The position numbers and the translations under genes were made by a program. 64,000 bases of DNA from Amoeboaphelidium protococcarum. Its lineage: Eukaryota; Aphelidiomycota; Aphelidea. Shown here piece by piece: positions 1-11,457 of this stretch. A model generated the notes under the pieces. It ran no database searches. It was not told the origin of the DNA and saw only the letters and a program-made list of their open reading frames with translations. Location of the stretch: NCBI GenBank assembly GCA_023515745.1, contig JALECJ010000056.1, positions 1,287,409 to 1,351,408 on the forward strand, written 5' to 3'. The number at the start of each line of letters is the position of its first letter. The first letter of the stretch is position 1.

Positions 1-2843
1 AGGTTCGTAAGGCTGCTGATGAGGCTGGTCTCGCGTTTATTGAGCGTGTTAATCCTCACGCTGTCAAGGCCGTCTTGCCTGTGTTGTACGAAGCTATTGA
101 GCACGGCATCAAGTGGCAGACCAAGTTTGGTGGCTTGGCTCTGTTGAGAGCTCTGACTAAGAAGGCTCCTCAGTAGATCCGATTGTGTCTGCCTGACATC
201 ATCCCTCATGCATCTGCTGCAATGTGGGACACCAAGTCTGAGGTGAACAAATCAGCTGCTGAGGCTATGGCTGAGCTGTGTAAGCTGGTCGGCAATCCTG
301 ATATTGAGGCATTTATCCCTGCTCTGATCCGTACCATTGCCAACCCATCCGAGGTGCCAGAGTGTGTGTACCAGCTGGCCGCCACCACTTTCGTGACCAC
401 TGTCGAGTCTCCTGCTCTGGCTATTATGTTGCCTCTGTTGGTCCGTGGTCTAGGTGAGTCTGTGACTGCCGTCAAGCGTCAGACTGCTGTTATTATTGAT
501 AATATGTGTAAGCTGGTGTTGGATCCTGCTCAGGCCGAGTTTTTTATTCCAAAGTTGCTCCCTGGTCTCGACCGTATTATCGAAGTCGCCGCTGATCCAG
601 ATTTGCGTAGTGTTGCAGAACGTGCTCGTAAGACAATGTTGAAGGCTGGTGGTTTCGATCACAAGCTGCAGGCTAGTGATATCCAGGTTGCCGTAAAGTG
701 GGTGTCTAATGTTGACAACTTGATGAAGGTGTTGAAGGATATCGTGTCCGCACAGGCCCCATCTCATAAGGACGAGATGAAGGACTAGTTCTTTGTCACT
801 CTGCTGTAGTTTGTGTGCACTCTGGCTTCCGAGTTGGTTGAGCACAAGTGCTTTGAAGAGGCTGAGTGGGTTGCCACAATTAAGCCATATCTGTCTGCTT
901 TCTTGAGCGCTGATGAGAGTGCCAACTGTGCCAAGGAATTCTTGAAAGTATCTCTGGAGAACATTCAGAAGGAGACTGAGGAAGAAGAAGAGGAGGAGGA
1001 GGAAGGTGAGGACTTGTGTGATTGTGAGTTCTCCCTCGCTTATGGTGGTATGATTTTGTTGAACAGCACCAAGTTCCACTTGAAGCGTGGTCATCGTTAT
1101 GGTTTGTGCGGTGCTAACGGTGTTGGTAAGTCTACTCTGATGAGAGCTATTGCCAATGGACAGCTGGATGGTTTCCCTCCACAGGACGTGTTGAAGTCTG
1201 TGTTTGTGGAGCACAAGCTGTAGGCATCCGATGCTGAGATTCTGATCATGGACTTTGTGCAGAACGATGATATGACTAAAGATGTGGAGAAGGATGTCAT
1301 CTTGAAGACTCTGGAGAGTGTCGGATTCGACGAGGAGATGCGCGCCAAGAAGGTTGGTGAGCTGTCTGGTGGTTGGAAGATGAAGTTGGAGCTGGCTAGA
1401 GCTATCATGGTTAACGCTGATATTCTGCTACTTGATGAGCCAACTAATCACTTGGATAAGAGAAATGTAAAGTGGTTGACTGATTACTTGAACAGTCTGT
1501 CCAATGTCACTTCTCTGATTGTGTCTCATGACTCCACCTTCTTGGACAATGTGTGTACTGATATCCTGCACTATGAGAACAGAAAGCTGAAGCGTTATCG
1601 CGGTAACTTGTCCGAGTTTGTCAAGATTAGACCAGAGGCTAAGGCTTACTATAACTTGACTCAGTCTCAGTACAACTTTAAGCTTCCAGAGCCTGGTTTC
1701 TTGGATGGTGTCAACACTAAGGATAAGGCTATCATCAAGTTGGTGAGAGTTGGATTCAGATATCCTGGCAGTGATAAGGATCAGCTGTCTGGTGTCAGTG
1801 TTGCATGTTCTCTGTCTTCGCGTATCGCTGTCCTGGGTCCTAACGGTGCTGGTAAGTCCACCCTGATCAAGGTGTTGACTGGTGAGACTATTCCAACTGC
1901 CGGTGATGTTATCCGTCATCCAAACTTGAGAATTTGTTATGTTGCCCAGCACGCGTTCCATCATTTGGATCGTCACCTGGACAAGACTCCTAACCAGTAT
2001 ATTCAGTGGCGTTATCAGTTTGGTGAGGACAAGGAGTTGCTGGAGAAGGAATCTCGTCAGATGACTGATGCTGATAAGAAGGTGTTTGAGCAGTAGGTTG
2101 TATTTGATGGATAGAAGAGAAAGTTGGAGTCCCTGATGGGTAGAAGAAAGTTGAAAAAGTCGTTTGAGTATGAAGTCAAGTGGGTGAACATGACTCACGA
2201 GGAGAACTCTTGGGTGCCTAGAGACAAGCTGGAAGAGTGGGGCTTCAACAAGATTGTGTAAAAGTTTGATGACAAGGAAGCTGCCAAGGCTGGTGCCTAC
2301 ACTCGTCCTTTGACTGCTGCGAATGTGCAGAAGCATTTGGAGGATCTTGGTCTGGATCCTGAATTTGCCACCCACTCTTTCATTAAGGGTCTCTCTGGTG
2401 GTCAGAAGGTGAAAGTTGTCATTGGTGCTTCCACATGGAACAATCCACATATGCTTGTTCTTGACGAACCATCCAACTATCTGGATCGTGACTCTCTCGC
2501 TGCTTTGTCCCAGGCTTTGAAAGAATTCGGTGGTGGTGTTATTGTCATCTCCCACAACCAGGAGTTTGTCGACGCTGTCTGTACTGAGAGATGGAACATG
2601 GATAACGGTCTGCTGTAGATTGAAGGCCAAACCACCGCGGTGAAGGAGAAGATTGTTCAAAAAGAGGAAGAAGAGATGGTGGATGCGTTCGGTAATGTGT
2701 CCAAGGTTAAATCTTAGAAGACTCTCACCAAGAAGGAATAGAGATAGAAGGACAGAGCTAAGAAGGCCAAGAAGAAGCAAGGTTAAGATGTTAGTGACGA
2801 CGATGATATTGAGGCGTAGTTGGCAGCTTTGAGTAAGAAGTGA
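1..2843 (+). CDS. Translation elongation factor 3 (eEF3), 5'-partial
   Basis: eEF3 is a ribosome-bound ATPase of fungi and some other eukaryotes that helps release deacylated tRNA during elongation. The frame begins at base 3, is already inside the HEAT-repeat region, and runs to TGA at 2841-2843, crossing many TAA/TAG codons read as Gln. In order I see HEAT repeats, an acidic Glu run near 980-1005, ABC domain 1 (Walker A GANGVGKST, signature LSGGW, Walker B LLLDEPTNHLD) and ABC domain 2 (Walker A GPNGAGKST). A chromodomain-like insert follows (around 2140-2290), then LSGGQ and LVLDEPSNYLD, and a Lys-rich ribosome-binding tail ending in an acidic patch. Insert and tail are typical of eEF3 rather than other ABC-F proteins. 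The start lies outside the window. A truncated second copy of the 3' end lies at 8450-8907. Confidence 0.95.
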
Positions 2844-3528
2844 GTTTTTGTGTGAAGATTAAATAGGAATAAATGGAAATTATGATAATATCTTTTAGTT
2901 TCTTTACTTTAAATTTACATTTTTTTTAAATGTTATGCTATCACAACAGCGATAACTTCAACTTGGCAGAGGATGGTGCAACTTTGACGCGTCAACTACT
3001 AGGAGCCGGTTTACCGCTGACATTTCAAACGCCAAAACTGGCACGCTTTGAAGAGCCTCACCTGGTAACTTTCTCCTTTTATGGTTCAAATTGACGTTTT
3101 TACTTGATTATGGTCTGATTAAACATACGTTTATTAGATTCGCAATGGATTTGATTTATTATTCAAGTTGGAGTTCAAGTCAGAGTTCTAACTAGGTTAT
3201 ACTTCAAAATGGAAAGAAGTATTTACTCTAGTTATATGTCCTAGGGGAGCACTGGAGGAACATTAAAGTGGCAATTGATGAACAACAGTAAATGACATCC
3301 ATCTTTAAAGATCAACGATGAAATATCTAACAAGGTATTTAAGAAGTATGAGAACTATTCTGAACTGGAATTGGAATGGATTGTATGTGTGTATATATAA
3401 TAGTCATCTTCCCACATCGCATCAGAAAGACCTTGACGTTGTAAATGAAAATCAGACATACTGGTAGGGACTGTAAAGTAAAGAGGCGTACTGTATAATC
3501 GACATTTAGAGCTCATTCCTGCAGTGTT
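2844..3528. other. eEF3 downstream flank, no gene recognised
   Basis: AT-rich sequence after the eEF3 stop. The first ~450 bases have a clear diverged match after the second eEF3 copy (about 8908-9330), including a shared block around the ACGCGT at 2987 and 9052. I see no coding frame that I can support. Confidence 0.5.
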
Positions 3529-5650
3529 ATGATTGAACACGCCGGATAGTCAGGCAAATTTGGTGTACTGTTAATGGGCTTGCTGTTAAATGACGCCCGT
3601 ATATGTAGGTCTCTATTAGCTTCATATGCACCAGACTCTGAATCTGATCTGAGATATATCATAATTAAGTGCAATTATGCGTTTGAAGCAGTGCAAGCAG
3701 TGGAGGCATATTGGAATGCCAAGTCTCCCAAGCACTCTGGCCTGCTAGCTGAACAACTGGAAATGCTTGTTGCTTCCTCTGATGGTAATCTCTCGGGTGG
3801 AGTCAGATTAGCTCAGGCAAGCTAGTAAAGTCCTCCTTTAATAAAGTCTACCACGAGTCACAAGGAGAGTGACAGCTAATCTCATATTCTAACAGTGGAA
3901 ACTCACACGTGATGAAATTCGCAAGATTGTCGAGGCTGAATCTAGTATCATGGAGTATTATTAAGTATTATTGCTAATAGAACTACATCAGAATATAACA
4001 TCTCCTTAATGCGATATCCTCTTACATTCTTGGACATCCAATTGTTTGGTCAACGGGTTTTGAGCCTTTCATTGATGCTGCCCTCTCCTACTTCGGTTAG
4101 TGATGAATTGAGAATGGAGCTATATTTCGTTGGTTTGAAGCTTTGTGAATAGCTGTTTTACGATGACGATTTGAACATACTCTAGCTGAAGTCTAGTACC
4201 ATCTTTATCACTTGTTTAAAATCGTGATGTTGTCCGTACAGGCCGCCTTCGAGCTGTTTGTAACCAGTATTCCTCAAACTTCTTTACTGTGGCAGTGGGC
4301 GAGGGAGAGCTACGCGGCATGGCCGATATATGAAAATTAGAGAAGCTAAGCTGCGTTAGTTCTGTTTATGATGGGCGCTTTCAGTTAATATCGATTTTGG
4401 AATCCGGAGGAGGATATCTCAGAGTATCAGGTGATAAGGTTTACCAATGTATCGAGACAGCGAGATCAGTACAATTGTGGTGTATTCTGTCTAATTATCG
4501 CGTAAAAGTTTATCACATCTGGTTACTTAGATAAAAGATCAAGAGGGAAAGTTCCAACTCCATAAGAAACGTATCGGCTCAGCTTGAATGTGGATGGGCA
4601 ACTGGCGTCCTCTCTGTATGAATGGGCATGATCCTCTCGCGTATAGAGACTTTACAGCCTTGATGAGAGAAATTGGTCTTTCGTGCTGATGCAGCAATGG
4701 CGTAGAATCATTAATAAGCTGCACAAGGTAGAGAAGTATAACGCTTACAGATTTGGCGGTAAATTCACTTGTGGAATTTAGTTTGGTGGCCTTGCCATGG
4801 AAGAGCCGTTTGTCGATACAGGGAGTCATTAAAATCTGTCTATTGGCGGTTTTCATGGAGTAAAGCACCTACCAAGACGCTGCTAATCGATACATCGAGG
4901 CAACTCGAATGTCCATTCGATAACACAACTACTCGATATTACTGGGAGTCGGTAGTTTTCGGATTAAGTTGGCTGAAGTGGCTGCGCGTAGGTATTGTCT
5001 TTTCGCATAAGTACAGATCGACAATGTTGTCAAACGTTTGATGGAAGAGTTGATGCCATTCGATAAATGCTATGCGAATCCTATATACGCCGACTACTTC
5101 ATCACTCTGTTCAGCGCGTTGAAGACTCAATGCTTAAAGGGTTGACTATCATGTTATGTGGCGCAGAGGTGAGCTGTCCAGGATATGAGTCAGATGTGCT
5201 TTGTTATCACTTACAGAACATTGCTCAATACTTATCTTTTTCCTAAGGTGTGCAGTAATAGTGATGTTATTGGTTTTGGTAGAAAGTCGGCCTAGTGAAG
5301 CATTCTGGCTATCTGCCATTCTTTAACGGGGAAGTGGGCAAGTACAAATTGCGTCCGCGATTGCACTTTGTCAGCAGCCCAATGGCTAGAGCTATCATAT
5401 AGTCCATCCTTAAGGTAGTTTCTAGCAGAATGTCGCCGTCCTTCAGTTAATTCCACACTGTAGAGGATTTTGACAGGACTATTGGTGACGCTAGAAATAT
5501 CGGGAATGGTGCGACTCAATAGTTTTTGAAGCCAGCAGTCTATTTTTTAGACAGATAGTCCTCTCTAATTGCAACAACAGGTTTCGCGGTATGAACAGAT
5601 CTAAAATGATCTGGAAGTACAGTACATGCGCGTTTATATTTCAATCAAGA
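3529..5650 (+). other. Unidentified coding-like segments; multi-exon or decayed gene
   Basis: TGA-free stretches in shifting frames read like protein but never join into one frame. 3529-3912 opens with ATG at 3529 (128 codons to TGA). After a good acceptor (TTCTAACAG at about 3896) a helical stretch begins WKLTRDEIRKIVEAE. 3940-4223 and 4167-4631 overlap by a frame change. The second of these contains DQYNCGVFCL, which resembles the catalytic-Cys box of C48 (Ulp1/SENP) peptidases, but I cannot find the His and Asp boxes. Further open stretches are around 4650-5140 and 5290-5580. It may be a multi-intron gene or a pseudogene. I do not recognise the family with confidence. Confidence 0.3.
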
Positions 5651-5760
5651 AGTCAACTTTATCAACGAGAGAGATGACTTAGAGATAGAGTTCGACGGTT
5701 TAGGATGGTTCATTTACTGAATGCATGAGATATGTAATTTAATATAAAAAAGTTTACGTA

Positions 5761-6383
5761 ATGGTTTTTGTATTTGAATTTTACAATTTGCTGCGCGTTT
5801 ATATCAAAGGGATAATTCGCTGGATTTTACTGTATGCCAAACGTAGTTGTTGCGACAAATCACACCATCCGACATCGTTCAGCTTCAAGTTAGTGCAGAG
5901 ACAGATTTTCTCGATAGAAGGAGAGACGGTAGTGCGAGTAAAGTAGCATAAGCGTACTGATTAACATGTAATCCTTGATGGAACCGCCTACGCCAAATCG
6001 ATAATATGTTCACAACTTCCAGGATCAGCGGAAACCCACGTTGTACTGTTCAACATCCGACAAATGCCGCGCACTGATATGGATCCAATATCTTATAGAC
6101 GCGTTTAAGTAGAATAAATACATCATACTGTACTGCAGGAAATGAACAACCATAATCAAATCTATGGATCATTGCAAATACTTGTAAGCCTTTGTCTTTA
6201 CTGTTTCAGCAGCACCCTAGCTTGTTCAAGTTAATGAGATCAAATTAGAATCAAAGTAAAGATGTAGACGCAGCCAAATATGGAACATTGTTATGGGAAC
6301 AAGCTAATTTTTATACGCGCTCTTTACCTCTCCAGAACTGTTCTTAGACTGATACATACAATATCTTGACTAAATATCGATGA
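5761..6383 (+). CDS. Hypothetical protein, possible 26-nt intron
   Basis: ATG at 5761 opens a frame to TGA at 6235 (158 codons) that looks coding up to about 6183. There a sequence GTAAGC...TTTCAG of only 26 nt occurs. Removing it continues the reading for about 55 more codons to TGA at 6381-6383. I do not recognise the family. The N-terminus has one hydrophobic stretch (residues ~15-25) followed by a more polar part. The tiny intron is inferred only from splice-site-like bases, so the unspliced 158-codon product is an alternative. It may instead be an exon of whatever occupies 3529-5650. Confidence 0.3.
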
Positions 6384-6744
6384 GACGATCATTCTCGGCA
6401 GTGGTCATCATGCCAATGGTAGTAAGCATACACATTGACACTCTAATCTTAACTTATTGTCATGACTATGAGAGGCATAAGCTTAAAACGTTAATAAGAA
6501 TTAGCCATCTTATGTCTAATATGCTTCATGTGCGAGTGAGCAACAAGAACAGTTTTTTTTGGACAAATCACATACCAACGCGTAAAAGTTTTGTTTAATG
6601 AATTATGATTACATTTCATTTCTGACTACTTCTGTATTAGCTGCAAGAGGAGTACTGAGAGTAATAGCAACAACAATTCAAGGACAGACGTTCTGAACAT
6701 CAATTCCAACATGCACCCGTACTCAGAACGATGTCAAATCACTA
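6384..6744. other. No gene seen
   Basis: AT-rich sequence between the open frame ending at 6383 and the recognisable end of the Copia remnant. If an LTR of the element remains it should lie here, but I could not find a pair of direct repeats. Confidence 0.3.
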
Positions 6745-8450
6745 AGACTAGCGCATTCAGGCGAAACTCGTATCCTGCAACCTTCTCGGTCCAAATGCTT
6801 CTAAATATCTATCTAGTACACTTGAAGGAACTGGCTTGGTTAACAGGTCAGCACACTAGTCTTCGCTCTTGACATGCTGCAAGTAAACAAATCCTCTTTC
6901 AACCCGATCATGCAACAAATAGTACTATGTTTCATCATGCTTGGTCCTTTGAAAAATGTTCAGGATTTTTGGAGATCTTGATGCACGCTTCGTTGTCTTC
7001 AAACACTTGTATCCTATCTAATGGATGGACTCACACATTGTTGCATGATTGCTCTTTGCCATCAATACTAATGTTATTCAGAACGCTTAATATACGCCTA
7101 TTACATAAGCTTCTTCAACCAAATAACGTCTTAGCAGGCAAAGAATGCAGCGTAATGTTCCACTTCTGTAGAGCTGACTGCTACCTGCTGTTATAGCTTA
7201 GACTCCAAATCACAGCTGCATTACACATTTGAACCATATAGCCAGACACCGTGCGCCTTGTACTTCTGCAACCGTTATAGTCTGCATCGACATAAACCTT
7301 CGGCACTAACGCGTCATGATTGCTTCCATCCAGAACAAGACAGTAATCAGTCGTGCCAGCAATGTAACGAAGCAATCTCTTCAGCGCAATCCAGTGAGTT
7401 ACTTTTGGGGCAGAACAGTATCTGGACAGAAGTTCAGACACAGATTGGGCAACACCAAGCCTGGACCCAACTATTAAATACCCAAGACTTCCAATTATAG
7501 CACGGTACTTAGATGCATTGTCAAATATCGGATCAATATTCTCAAAACGTGACACCATTGGAGTAGGCACAGCTTCCAATCTTAAAAACCAAAACGTTCA
7601 AGCAGGCTCTTGCTATACGATTACTAATCCAGAGTACAGTAATTTATTTCTTCTACCTGTCTCTGATCCCTTTTGTCTCCGGCAAATACTATAGATCACC
7701 AAGATCATGGATATCAAAGTTTTTCATGACCTCTGTCGTAACGAGCTTAATTTATTCAGCATATGTAGAGACAAGTACTAAATCATCCACATTTACAAGA
7801 ATAAAAAACAGGACAAAATCTTTCATGCACGTATATAGACAACTATAATACGGACAGTGTTTAAATTCCATAGTTTCTAACGCCACCCTTAACTTCCTAT
7901 TCCATTGGCGAGTTGTTTATTAAGCCCGTAGAGACTTTATTCAACTTAAACACCGCGCCAACAAACGGAGTCCCCTCAGGAGCACAGCAACGTGGATATC
8001 TTCATCCATTTCTCCATTGAGAAAAGCTGTCGACACGTTTGCATGAGCGCGAGATTCATCTCTTGATGAGCCGCCACCGCCAGCACCAATCGGACAGTAC
8101 TATTCTAAGGCGTAGCAAAAGATTCGAAGAAGTACAATTTGTCCACTTTTGAGCTGAGACCGCGTTGACGCGTTTCAGTCACTCACTCACTCGCTCTCTC
8201 TTTATCACATAAGAGTTAAAACAACTGCAAATATACTTGTTATATCTCATATTCACTTCACTCTCTTATCTCATATACTATTCTAAACAGCTAGTTGCTT
8301 AAAATCCCTTAACCACTACACGCGCTTTAAATCTTTCAATAGATCCATCAGATCTCAACTTGACTTTAAACACGCATTTACAGGCAAGAGCTATACGACT
8401 TTTAGGTAGTTTGGCTTTCTCAAATACTTCATATTTCTCCATACTGAATA
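6745..8450 (-). mobile_element. Copia-type LTR retrotransposon pol remnant (RT and RNase H), frameshifted
   Basis: Read on the minus strand from about 8450 this gives the start of a Ty1/Copia reverse transcriptase (DGSIERFKARVVVKGF), then TAFLNGEMDEDIHV, the VDD active-site region (VNVDDLVLV), and from 7579 the connection/RNase H part (YRAIIGSLGYL, HWIALKRLLRYIAGT). It ends with VAVSSTEVE and QCADLLTKPV near 6820-7190. Several TAA/TAG codons must be Gln. The pol frame is broken by single-base shifts near 7190 and 6945 and by an insertion around 8165-8290, so it is dead. Integrase and gag are absent. Its 5' edge abuts the truncated eEF3 copy. Confidence 0.85.
8165..8290. repeat. Short repeat inserted in the Copia remnant
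   Basis: This segment interrupts the RT reading between GF and the next RT block. Its sequence (CACTCGCTCT, then a TCTCATATTCACTTCACTCTCTTA core) is related to bases 18385-18490. I saw no terminal inverted repeats, so its class is unknown. Confidence 0.4.
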
Positions 8451-8907
8451 GGGTCTATCCGGTGGTCAGAAGGTGAAGGTTGTTATCGGTGCTTCCACAT
8501 GGAACAATCCACATATGCTTGTGCTTGACGAACCTTCCAACTATCTGGATCGTGACTCTCTGGCTGCTCTATCCCAAGCTTTGAAGGAATTCGGCGGTGG
8601 TGTTATTGTCATCTCCCACAACCAGGAGTTTGTTGACGCCGTTTGTACTGAAAGATGGAATATGGACAATGGTCTGCTGTAGATTGAAGGCCAAACCACC
8701 GCGGTGAAGGAGAAGATTGTCTAAAAAGAGGAAGAAGAGATGGTGGATGCGTTCGGTAATGTGTCCAAGGTTAAATCTTAGAAGACTCTCACCAAGAAGG
8801 AATAGAGATAGAAGGACAGAGCTAAGAAGGCCAAGAAGAAGCAAGGTTAGGATGTTAGTGACGACGATGATATTGAGGCGTAGTTGGCAGCTTTGAGTAA
8901 GAAGTGA
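8450..8907 (+). pseudogene. Truncated second copy of eEF3 3' end
   Basis: The frame starts abruptly at the LSGGQ signature of ABC domain 2 and runs to TGA at 8905-8907, matching the last ~150 codons of the eEF3 gene. No ATG or upstream domains exist; the Copia remnant begins immediately upstream. Most differences from the intact copy are silent third-position changes, so this copy evolved under protein-level constraint before it was truncated. At 8722 it has TAA where the other copy has CAA, and at 8848 TAG where the other has TAA, which is direct evidence that all three encode Gln. Homology continues into the 3' flank to about 9330. Confidence 0.85.
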
Positions 8908-9513
8908 GTTTTTGTGTGAAGATTAAATAGGAATAAATGGGAATTATGATAGTGTCTTTTAGTTTCTTTACTTTAGATTTACATATATTACTTAAATGTT
9001 ATGCATTCACAACAGCGATAACTTCAACTTGGTAGAGGATGGTGCAACTTTGACGCGTCAACTACTAGGAGCCGGTTTACCGCTGACATTTCAAACGCCC
9101 AAAACTGGCACGCTTTGAAGAGCCTCGCCTGGAAACTTTCACATTTTATGGTTCACAAATCGACGGCAGTTTACTTGGATATTATCTGATTTAACATACG
9201 TTTATTAGATTCGTAATGGATTTAATTTATTATTCATGTTGGAGTTTTTTACGAGGTAATACTTCACTGGAAAGAAGCATTTACTTCAGTTATATGTCCT
9301 AGGTGAGCAATGGAGGAACATTTAATTGACAATTGATCAACATTTGCATAAGAGATCCATCGGTTGAAGAGTTCGGCCAAGATATTCTGCGCGCGAATCT
9401 GAAGTTGTACTAAGTGATATAAGGCCGGGTAGAGGGATTTGGAGTTTGGGATTTAGTTTATTATCAAGCGATAGTCTCAGCGAATCAAGAAGATTGCCAG
9501 CTAACTGATAGTT

Positions 9514-9816
9514 ATGAGTGGCCCTCTACCTGAGTCTGCTGGTCCGGTGAGGATTACTGAACTAATGACGGATTCTCATAATCCTGCTGAAAGAGAACAT
9601 GGCTGACTCAACGCAAAGTACTGATAAGATAATTTGGAGGCGCAAGCTTCTGGAGATAGAGTAAGCACACTACCACAAGAAAGCGCTGTAACAGAAGATT
9701 TGATAGCAGAAAAGGAGGGCTTTATTAATGACATTGGATTGAAAAGAAAGCGTGCAGAGGAAAGTGATGAAGCTGCGACTGCTCCTATTTTGACAAGACA
9801 GAGAACCAAAATATGA
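9514..9816 (+). CDS. Small charged nuclear-like protein, gene model uncertain
   Basis: ATG at 9514 opens a frame that meets TGA at 9601 and again shortly after. The same frame then gives about 60 codons (from about 9634) that are Glu/Ser/Ala-rich and contain a basic KRKR cluster, ending at TGA 9814-9816. A GTGAGG donor near 9540 and AAG acceptors just before 9634 could remove the stops as an intron. Otherwise this is a decayed gene. A similar basic stretch (GGKRRK) follows near 9955. I recognise no family. Confidence 0.3.
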
Positions 9817-10166
9817 TAGTACCTGAGAATGGATAATGATGTTGGTACAAGTTTATGTGACTCGTGTGAAATAGGAATCTTACTTTTATTATATTGTTGT
9901 AACAACTTTGGTAATAAGTACAATGATGAGCAAAATGTCGAGGTGCAAGAAGTGGGTGGCAAGCGAAGGAAAATGAACGTGGTATGAAGCAAGTTGGATG
10001 CGAAAGAGAGCTATCCAGGTTCCGGTTCGCGAAAGTGGATTGCGCTTACTGATTTAATCAAGAAGATCTTTAGATGCTTCTTCCTGCAAGGGCGGCTGAT
10101 GGGAGCTCACCCAGAGTACTCAGACGGACAATCAGCCTTGTGACATAGTTACTTAATAAAATTTAT
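9817..10166. other. No gene supported
   Basis: Contains a short open stretch near 9925-9990 with charged residues. The word AACTTTGGTAATAA near 9900 recurs just beyond the piggyBac-like element (about 10980). No longer reading frame is convincing. Confidence 0.3.
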
Positions 10167-10170
10167 TTAA

Positions 10171-10970
10171 CCCATTGAATGGGTCGGCTTTGTTTGATAG
10201 TCAAATTTGACTATCAAACAAACAAGTGCCCAAAACCAAAAAAAGTAAATTACTCAATTTTAAGTTTTAATCCATTAATTTAAAGTATTTTGTATTTTAG
10301 AAGATGCTGATTTCAAATTTTTTGGTCCTATAAAAATCCGTCCATTGGTTGCAGATCTCTGAACGCGGCTCCTATTTTAAAGCGCGTGACTATTGATGGC
10401 TTTACGGATCATTATATGAACAAACTCTGAGTTACCTTTTTCGGTTATGGCTTCAATTTAAAAGTATGTACGTGGAATAGTGCAATATTGACCCTTTTTG
10501 GCATTAAGACAGTATAACATAATCCTTAAAATGTAACGCTCGTCTACGTTAAGCGCAAGATCCCATATCTTACTCTATAGTTCATTATTATGATTTATTA
10601 TGACAACAACATCTGAATATTAGGTAACCAAATATTTTATGCATGGACATGGAGTCCTACATCTAAGAGTTCGCCAAACACTGAACTGATACTCACCAAC
10701 TCTTTAATAGCGACGGTTAACGCGTATAAGAGAGGCAACAGTAATGGTAGTTCAAACAGGTGTTTAACTTCAATAAATTTTCGTGCCGTTGTGATATATC
10801 GATTTATCACATAAAAATACTATAGCAGGTACACAATTAGACAACAACAAGTTGATGTTGACAATAAAATTAATATTTAATCATATAGTCGAATTCTACC
10901 TAGTTTGGTTTTTTTGGCATCGCTCGCTCGCTTCGCTTCGCCTGTTTGTTTTCTCGACCCATTCAATGGG
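10171..10970. mobile_element. Non-autonomous piggyBac-type element (MITE), 800 bp
   Basis: The element begins CCCATTGAATGGGTCG and ends with the inverted copy CGACCCATTCAATGGG. It is flanked on both sides by TTAA (10167-10170 and 10971-10974), the target duplication typical of piggyBac elements, whose ends also start with CCC. CCCATT(G/C)AATGGG is itself a palindrome, and the left subterminal region (10193-10218) holds a perfect 26-bp palindrome. The interior has no transposase frame. Sub-terminal A-rich/T-rich stretches near 10230 and 10905 roughly mirror each other. Confidence 0.8.
10193..10218. repeat. Perfect 26-bp palindrome inside the element
   Basis: TTTGATAGTCAAA followed directly by its reverse complement TTTGACTATCAAA. 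It can form a hairpin with almost no loop and sits just inside the left terminal repeat of the piggyBac-like element. Confidence 0.85.
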
Positions 10971-10974
10971 TTAA

Positions 10975-11457
10975 TTAAAACTTTGGTAATAAAGCATTAC
11001 AACACACAAGTAGTGGTCCAAACCGAAATGCTAGACGGAGTAAAATCGCTTGTTTGTGCGAATTGAGTGAGCAAACCTCTGCCTAATCATCTTCTTCTTT
11101 AGATTAAGAGTAATAGTTGAACTGTTTTCAACAGATAAGCCGGGTGACAGCGCGAATAAGTGTACCTGCTCTGACATTTGAAGTGTTGTGCGGTAATGTA
11201 GTGTATGTCGTGTATAAAGGAGATAAAGTAAGTGACAACTGATGTATATTGATATAATTGATCACTCATGAGAAAGGATTGTTCTCGAACGACATACGAA
11301 GAGATAGATTAACCTTAATTGAGCCCCTTAAACTATCAGATAACGTTCACCACAGGTAAGCGCCCCTGTTGAATAAAGACGGTAAAGAAGCCAGAGGTTT
11401 GCCAATTAACTAAGCTTTATTATACACGCAAGTAATACTTTAACTTTCTATATTAGA
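10975..11457. other. Open stretch next to the element, no assigned gene
   Basis: A plus-strand frame is TGA-free from about 10975 to TGA at about 11240 (roughly 85 codons, Ser- and Gln-rich, several TAA/TAG). It has no ATG before the piggyBac-like insertion and no recognisable domain, so it could be an exon cut by the insertion. The rest, to the stop of the next gene at 11458, shows nothing clear. Confidence 0.3.

Noticed and set aside
450-2780. Long minus-strand ORFs opposite eEF3 (254 and 450 codons)
   Set aside because: They mirror the eEF3 codons and have no family resemblance; eEF3 on the plus strand explains the sequence.
3529-4223. Considered a cyclin because of short helical blocks
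   Set aside because: No cyclin-box signature residues could be placed.
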